Positions 60,441-64,000 of a stretch of DNA of 64,000 bases are shown piece by piece. The notes beneath the pieces are model-generated. The model had not been told where the DNA came from, did no database searches, and was given only the letters and a program-made list of their open reading frames with translations. The DNA is taken from positions 375,261 to 439,260 of the forward strand of contig NZ_LGHP01000004.1 of the NCBI RefSeq assembly GCF_001280845.1, written 5' to 3'. Source of the stretch: Bacillus sp. FJAT-28004. Lineage in GTDB: Bacteria > Bacillota > Bacilli > Paenibacillales > Paenibacillaceae. A program made the translations under genes and the position numbers. The stretch's first letter is position 1. Every line of letters begins with the position of its first letter.

Positions 60441-61670
60441 TTGGCTAAAACAGTTTTGTTAGCGTTCCTGTCCGTTTTGCTTGTCGTTGCCATCATTCTT
60501 CAGCCGGATGCTGCCTTTCAATCCTCGCTTCAAGGACTCACCGTATGGTGGAATATTGTATTTCCCGGCTTACTGCCGTTTCTCGTATTGTTTGAGCTTA
60601 TTGCGGCCTTCGGCCTCGCACATGCCATAGGATCGCTGCTCCAGCCTCTGATGAGCCGATTGTTCAAACTGCCAGGTGAAGCAGCGCTCGCTATTGTACT
60701 CGGATGGATGGGAGGTTATCCTGCAGGCGCAGAGGCAGCAGCTTCTTTACGCAAAAGAAACCTCGTTTCAAAAAAACAAGGCCAGCGGCTGCTAGCTCTC
60801 GCTCATATGCCGAACCCATTATTTATGTTCGTTGTTATCGGTGCAGGCTTTCTGCATAAGCCCATTGTAGGTGCAATAATTGCAACAGTTGTATGGATGT
60901 CAGCGCTGTGGGTCATGTTTATCATGACGCTGTTCAGTCGTAAAGAGCAGTCCGATCAGAACCATTCAGCTCCAGCTAATGACTCAGAGCGTGGGAGCAG
61001 CATCGTTCAACGTGCTGCAGATGCATTTCAACTAGGAAGAGAGCAAGATGGCCGCAGCTTCGGCAAAGCGCTTGGCGATTCCGTTTCTGCCAGCGTTCAG
61101 AAACTAATGATGATCGGCGGCTTCATGATATTTGCAGCCGTTCTCGCTAAATTATCAGAACCGCTGCTCTCTCCTTTGCTTGCTAAAGCTGGGTTAAACT
61201 TTATCAGTCAAGCCTTTTTTGAAGGTCACTTAGGCGCTTATGCAGCAGCCGTCTGGGACGCTCCTGGAGCCGGTATGCTCGGAAATGCCGCCGCTATTGC
61301 AACAGTGCTTGCATGGAGCGGATTCAGCGGCATTTTACAAGCTGGATACTACATTACGGGGACAGACCTTAAGCTGCTCCCATTCGCAATATGGAGAATC
61401 GCTCATGCGCTGCATGCCTGCCTATTCATGATGCTCCTCTGGAAGCCGCTCACCTCAATACTGCGTGCTGTCCTCGCCCATGGGGCAACGCCAACTTTAG
61501 CGCCTGCCGAACCATTCTCTCCGGAGTATGCTTTCGCGGCTGTCATAAAAGCCAATGATTTCCCATTCTTATGGCAGTTTTCCCTATCAGCTTGCATCCT
61601 GCTTGCAGTTCTCGGTCTGCTTGTGTCCATCATTCTTCTGCCCTTCCGGAGAACAGGTAAATCAATATAA
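60441..61670 (+). CDS. ylbJ: Sporulation integral membrane protein YlbJ
   Basis: YlbJ is needed for sporulation in B. subtilis. The 409-residue product has about eight membrane helices in a nucleoside-transporter-like Gate fold, with LGWMGGYPAGAEAAASL and HMPNPLFMFVVIGAG as family motifs. The start is TTG, 10 bases after AAAGGAG. Its presence supports an endospore-forming host. It is followed by oppositely oriented coaD 40 bases away. Confidence 0.93.
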   Translation: MAKTVLLAFLSVLLVVAIILQPDAAFQSSLQGLTVWWNIVFPGLLPFLVLFELIAAFGLAHAIGSLLQPLMSRLFKLPGEAALAIVLGWMGGYPAGAEAAASLRKRNLVSKKQGQRLLALAHMPNPLFMFVVIGAGFLHKPIVGAIIATVVWMSALWVMFIMTLFSRKEQSDQNHSAPANDSERGSSIVQRAADAFQLGREQDGRSFGKALGDSVSASVQKLMMIGGFMIFAAVLAKLSEPLLSPLLAKAGLNFISQAFFEGHLGAYAAAVWDAPGAGMLGNAAAIATVLAWSGFSGILQAGYYITGTDLKLLPFAIWRIAHALHACLFMMLLWKPLTSILRAVLAHGATPTLAPAEPFSPEYAFAAVIKANDFPFLWQFSLSACILLAVLGLLVSIILLPFRRTGKSI

Positions 61671-61709
61671 TTCAAAATAAGATAAACGATGGCTTTTTCA
61701 ATCATTCAT

Positions 61710-62213
61710 TTAACTTTTCGACTTATATTTCTCTCTTAGTTGTTTCTCTACAACAGGCGGTACCAGTTCATGCACTGCGCCATGGAATTGTGCGATCTCT
61801 TTTACGATGCTTGAGCTTAAGTACGAATACTTCGGATTCGTCATCATAAACATCGTATCAATTTCATCATCTAGCAAATGATTGGTTGAAGCGAGCTGCA
61901 GCTCATATTCAAAATCAGTTACCGAACGAATACCTCGGATAATGACATTAGCTTGCCTTGTTTTCATAAAACGGACGAGCAAGTCTCGGAAGCTATCGAT
62001 TTCCACATTTGGAATATCGCGTGTAACTTCTGTAAGCAGCGCCTTGCGCTCCTCTACACTGAACAATGGATTTTTGCTCGAATTGTTCAACACGGCTACA
62101 ATTAGCCGATCAAATTGCTTTGCAGATCTGCGAATAATATCCAAATGCCCATAAGTGACAGGGTCAAAAGTGCCCGGATATACAGCTACGCGCTCTTGTT
62201 TATTCGTTAACAT
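61710..62213 (-). CDS. coaD: Phosphopantetheine adenylyltransferase CoaD
   Basis: CoaD performs the penultimate step of coenzyme A synthesis. The product of about 167 residues starts MLTNKQERVAVYPGTFDPVT with the TxGH motif TYGHLDI and later YSYLSSSIVKEIA. The ATG at 62213 follows GGGAGTG and overlaps the rsmD stop by 14 bases; the longer open frame upstream is unsupported. Confidence 0.97.
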   Translation of the reverse strand: MLTNKQERVAVYPGTFDPVTYGHLDIIRRSAKQFDRLIVAVLNNSSKNPLFSVEERKALLTEVTRDIPNVEIDSFRDLLVRFMKTRQANVIIRGIRSVTDFEYELQLASTNHLLDDEIDTMFMMTNPKYSYLSSSIVKEIAQFHGAVHELVPPVVEKQLREKYKSKS

Positions 62214-62796
62214 CGGATTCACTCCCGTCTTGATGACTGTCTTCGCTGTAATATTGATATATGGAAACGGCAATATCACCGTATTTCGCATGCTTCAGTT
62301 GGTCAAAATATTCCAGCTTCTCTGGGTAAAGGTGGGCTGCATCGTGCTCGACTACGATAATCGCATCCGGTTCAAGCATCTGATTTTGGGCAAGCTGCGT
62401 CATTAGACTATCCATCGTAATCATTTTGTAAGGCGGATCAAGAAAAACAAGCCGGAACTTTTGCTCCCGCTTCGCTAGCGCTTTCAATGCGCGCTCCGCA
62501 TCATTTTTATAAACTTCAGCAGCGCTTCCCATCTTGGCCGTTTCAACATTTTGACGGATCGTATCAATGCTTATTCTTTCCCGATCAACAAATACAGTAC
62601 GTTCTATCCCTCTGCTCCAAGCCTCGATACCCAATCCACCTGTACCTGCGAACAGGTCCAGCGCTATTCCTCCGTCAAAGTAAGGTCCGATCATGCTAAA
62701 AATAGCTTCCTTTACCTTATCCGTCGTCGGTCTCGTATTCATACCAGGCACAGCCTTAAGTGTGCGGCCCTTGGCCTCGCCCGCAATGACTCTCAC
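62200..62796 (-). CDS. rsmD: 16S rRNA (guanine966-N2)-methyltransferase RsmD
   Basis: RsmD methylates G966 of 16S rRNA. The product of about 198 residues starts at GTG with RVIAGEAKGRTL. It has the SAM-binding motif LDLFAGTGGLGIEA and catalytic FLDPPYKM. The GTG at 62796 has GGGGG 9 bases upstream; the TTG two codons earlier is too close. It is coupled to coaD. Confidence 0.96.
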   Translation of the reverse strand: MRVIAGEAKGRTLKAVPGMNTRPTTDKVKEAIFSMIGPYFDGGIALDLFAGTGGLGIEAWSRGIERTVFVDRERISIDTIRQNVETAKMGSAAEVYKNDAERALKALAKREQKFRLVFLDPPYKMITMDSLMTQLAQNQMLEPDAIIVVEHDAAHLYPEKLEYFDQLKHAKYGDIAVSIYQYYSEDSHQDGSESDVNE

Positions 62797-62829
62797 TTGC
62801 AATTGCCCCCTTCTATCTCATTCCCGCCT

Positions 62830-62838
62830 ATCGTACCA
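62830..62838 (-). promoter_or_regulatory. Extended -10 element for rsmD-coaD
   Basis: TGGTACGAT lies about 35-45 bases upstream of the rsmD start, with no strong -35. Confidence 0.4.
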
Positions 62839-63054
62839 TAGAATCCCGTTCATAATAAAGCAGTTGCATGTCGAAAAATGAGGTGTTCGCGGGCGCTTAT
62901 ATGCCGTACGATAATTTTTCCCTCCTTAACATGTATATTTACCCGTAATCAGGACAAAATACATTTATCGGCGTCGCAAGATGTCGTAGACAACCGCGGA
63001 GAAGACTTACGTTTCCCCATAAGCTCTTCGTCCGGTTTCTCCTCTCCCATGAAA

Positions 63055-63087
63055 AGGGCGCCCCGAAAGGGGCGCCCGATTTTTTGT
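63055..63087 (+). terminator. Very strong terminator reading rightwards
   Basis: A perfect 9-bp GGGCGCCCC/GGGGCGCCC stem with a GAAA tetraloop is followed by a six-T run on the plus strand. No plus-strand gene lies upstream for 1.3 kb, so the transcript it ends is unknown. A short T run on the other side may also allow minus-strand function. Confidence 0.85.
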
Positions 63088-63116
63088 GTAAATCCTTATG
63101 TAGCAAGGGTTTTCAA

Positions 63117-63200
63117 TCAATTAATTTTGCTCATTTTAATAGTTGTCGCCCATTTGTCGCCCAAATTAAAAAAAACAAAAAAATTAGAATTTTGCTCAAT
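63117..63200 (-). pseudogene. Possible C-terminal remnant of a tyrosine recombinase
   Basis: A 27-codon open frame ends NLGDKWATTIKMSKIN before its stop. The GDKWAT segment resembles the extreme C terminus of phage-type integrases in Bacillota. A stop lies directly upstream of the frame and no catalytic domain is present, so at most this is a decayed tail. Identification is by resemblance only. Confidence 0.35.
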
Positions 63201-63283
63201 CTATTCAATTATCCTATTCTAACAGTTAGATTCTCTTCCGGGACGCCATTAAGAATTACCTAGATCATTTTAATGATTTACAT

Positions 63284-63324
63284 AAACCCGCTAAAGCCTT
63301 GGTCAACAAGGATTTAGCGGGTTT
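63284..63324 (+). terminator. Bipartite hairpin with T-rich tail
   Basis: AAACCCGCTAAA pairs with TTTAGCGGGTTT, with inner CCTTG/CAAGG, followed by a T-rich tract on the plus strand. Confidence 0.7.
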
Positions 63325-63423
63325 TCTTTTGTTTTGCAGATCGTGAGAATACGATAGAACACGATAGGTTTTGATTTTTTTTTGCACTTATTTTACACAT
63401 TAGGTTTATGTAAGTGACAATAA

Positions 63424-63450
63424 GAAAAGCCCTTATTTTTTATAAGGGCT
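63424..63450 (-). terminator. Terminator of the YolD-like gene
   Basis: A 9-bp AGCCCTTAT/ATAAGGGCT stem followed by T residues on the minus strand, just after the YolD-like stop. Confidence 0.82.
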
Positions 63451-63465
63451 CAAAAGTTTTTTCTA

Positions 63466-63837
63466 TTAACTATCTGCTGACTGTACCTTCATTATATCCA
63501 TAAACGGAACTTTAATCATATTCCCATGATTTTCTACATGAACCGACTTTGTTCGCGAGTCCATCTTTGTTATTTTTCCAATCACAGGTTGATCCCAATT
63601 CCAAACAACAAGATTTATTTGCAATTCCCCTTGTTGAGCTTCGACCAGACGCTCACCCAGTTCCTCCATCTCAAATTCATCCTTAGTTGGTCTTTTCGGT
63701 CCTTTTGCTTTTGCCATGTCCAAATCTTCCAATTCATTTCGTTGCTTAATTATCGCTACAACATGCTCAGGCAACATCATACGGCTACTTGACCACATTT
63801 TATTGCTCTCTGGATCTAGACGATTTACCTTCTTCAT
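63466..63837 (-). CDS. YolD-like family protein
   Basis: The product of about 123 residues starts MKKVNRLDPESNKMWSSSRM and contains MLPEHVVAIIKQ, typical of the YolD-like family. The C-terminal half is beta-rich (VVWNWDQPVIGKITKMDS). In Bacillus, YolD proteins are usually encoded next to a Y-family DNA polymerase of the UvrX/YqjW type, but the neighbour here is not recognisable as one. The ATG at 63837 overlaps the upstream stop as ATGA; two earlier ATGs in frame are possible. Such genes are common on prophages and plasmids. Confidence 0.75.
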   Translation of the reverse strand: MKKVNRLDPESNKMWSSSRMMLPEHVVAIIKQRNELEDLDMAKAKGPKRPTKDEFEMEELGERLVEAQQGELQINLVVWNWDQPVIGKITKMDSRTKSVHVENHGNMIKVPFMDIMKVQSADS

Positions 63838-64000
63838 AAATTCCATCTGCCCCATACAACCGGTTTAGCTTCTTCTCGACTGTACAGCACTTTAAACGTA
63901 TTTTCTTTACGATCCCAAAACACAAAACCCTCTTTGACTAGCTCATTTATTGCATCCTTCACCTGATCCTCTGTACGCAGCGAACGCTGACTGATATATA
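63834..64000 (-). CDS. Unknown protein, C-terminal 54 residues only (cut by window edge)
   Basis: Only the last 54 codons are present. The visible part reads LRTEDQVKDAINELVKEGFV and then WDRKENTFKVLY, a pattern that could be the end of a winged helix-turn-helix. It ends GRWNL, with the stop overlapping the YolD-like start as ATGA. I do not recognise a family. The pairing suggests a shared function with the YolD-like protein. Confidence 0.6.
   Translation of the reverse strand, partial: YISQRSLRTEDQVKDAINELVKEGFVFWDRKENTFKVLYSREEAKPVVWGRWNL

Larger units (their letters stand above)
62797..63465. other. Gene-free stretch right of rsmD with hairpins and accessory-DNA relics
   Basis: This 669-base region contains the rsmD promoter element, an open frame of 33 codons on the minus strand (62949-63050), and a very strong GC hairpin (63055-63087). 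It also holds a recombinase-like tail (63117-63200), a tRNA-3'-end-like sequence (63221-63248) and two further terminators. No full gene is visible. Confidence 0.65.

Noticed and set aside
63100..63200. A complete integrase gene
   Set aside because: Only a 27-codon open frame remains, and a stop codon lies directly upstream of it; no catalytic residues are present.
1..64000. CRISPR arrays, rRNA operons, intact insertion sequences or a replication origin
   Set aside because: No regularly spaced direct repeats, rRNA-like segments, transposase genes or DnaA-box clusters were seen.

Overview
This 64 kb window is a chromosomal segment of a Gram-positive, motile, probably endospore-forming Bacillota, most likely a Paenibacillus or close relative. 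The gene order matches the Bacillus subtilis block ylb / fap-fab / rnc-smc-ftsY-ffh / rplS-ylqF-rnhB-ylqG-ylqH / suc-dprA-topA-trmFO-hslVU-codY / fla-che. Further support comes from strong AGGAGG ribosome-binding sites, frequent TTG and GTG starts, and sporulation-associated ylbJ. Almost every gene lies on the minus strand; comM, a secreted SLH/CAP gene, tmcAL and ylbJ are on the plus strand. I saw no complete rRNA or tRNA gene, CRISPR array or intact insertion sequence.

Region 1 (1-21.2 kb) is one dense flagellar operon read right to left: flgB-flgC-fliE-fliF-fliG-fliH-fliI-fliJ-motE-like-fliK-flgD-TIGR02530-flgG-flbD-fliL-fliM-fliY-cheY-fliO-fliP-fliQ-fliR-flhB-flhA-flhF-flhG (cut by the window). 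Many genes overlap by 4-14 bases. It covers the rod, MS ring, C ring, export ATPase, export gate, hook scaffold and length control, and placement GTPases.

Region 2 (21.3-32 kb) holds codY, hslU, hslV, trmFO, topA, dprA, sucD and sucC. A 660-base gene-free stretch between trmFO and topA carries a degraded, repeat-like sequence and two GC-rich hairpins. The recombinase gene xerC/codV, which sits beside hslV in B. subtilis, is absent here.

Region 3 (32-43 kb) contains plus-strand comM behind its own promoter and a terminator-like leader hairpin. Next comes a translationally coupled minus-strand chain: an undescribed 47-codon ORF, a FliK-like protein (ylqG), a FlhB C-domain homologue (ylqH) and yraN. 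Then follow rnhB, rbgA, signal peptidase I, rplS, a secreted SLH/CAP protein inserted between rplS and trmD, then trmD, rimM, khpA and rpsP. The ylqG/ylqH chain is the most interesting uncharacterised system in the window.

Region 4 (43-62.8 kb) is a housekeeping block. It has protein targeting (ffh, ylxM, ftsY), chromosome condensation (smc), RNA processing (rnc) and a fatty-acid/phospholipid operon (fapR-plsX-fabH-fabD-fabG-acpP-fabF) with a clear FapR operator on its promoter. After that come rpmF, ylbN, tmcAL, ylbL, ylbJ, coaD and rsmD.

Region 5 (62.8-64 kb) looks like a junction with accessory DNA. It has a 670-base gene-free stretch with strong hairpins, a short open frame resembling the tail of a tyrosine recombinase, and a 28-base sequence resembling the 3' end of an arginine tRNA. 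A YolD-like gene coupled to a truncated unknown gene closes the window.
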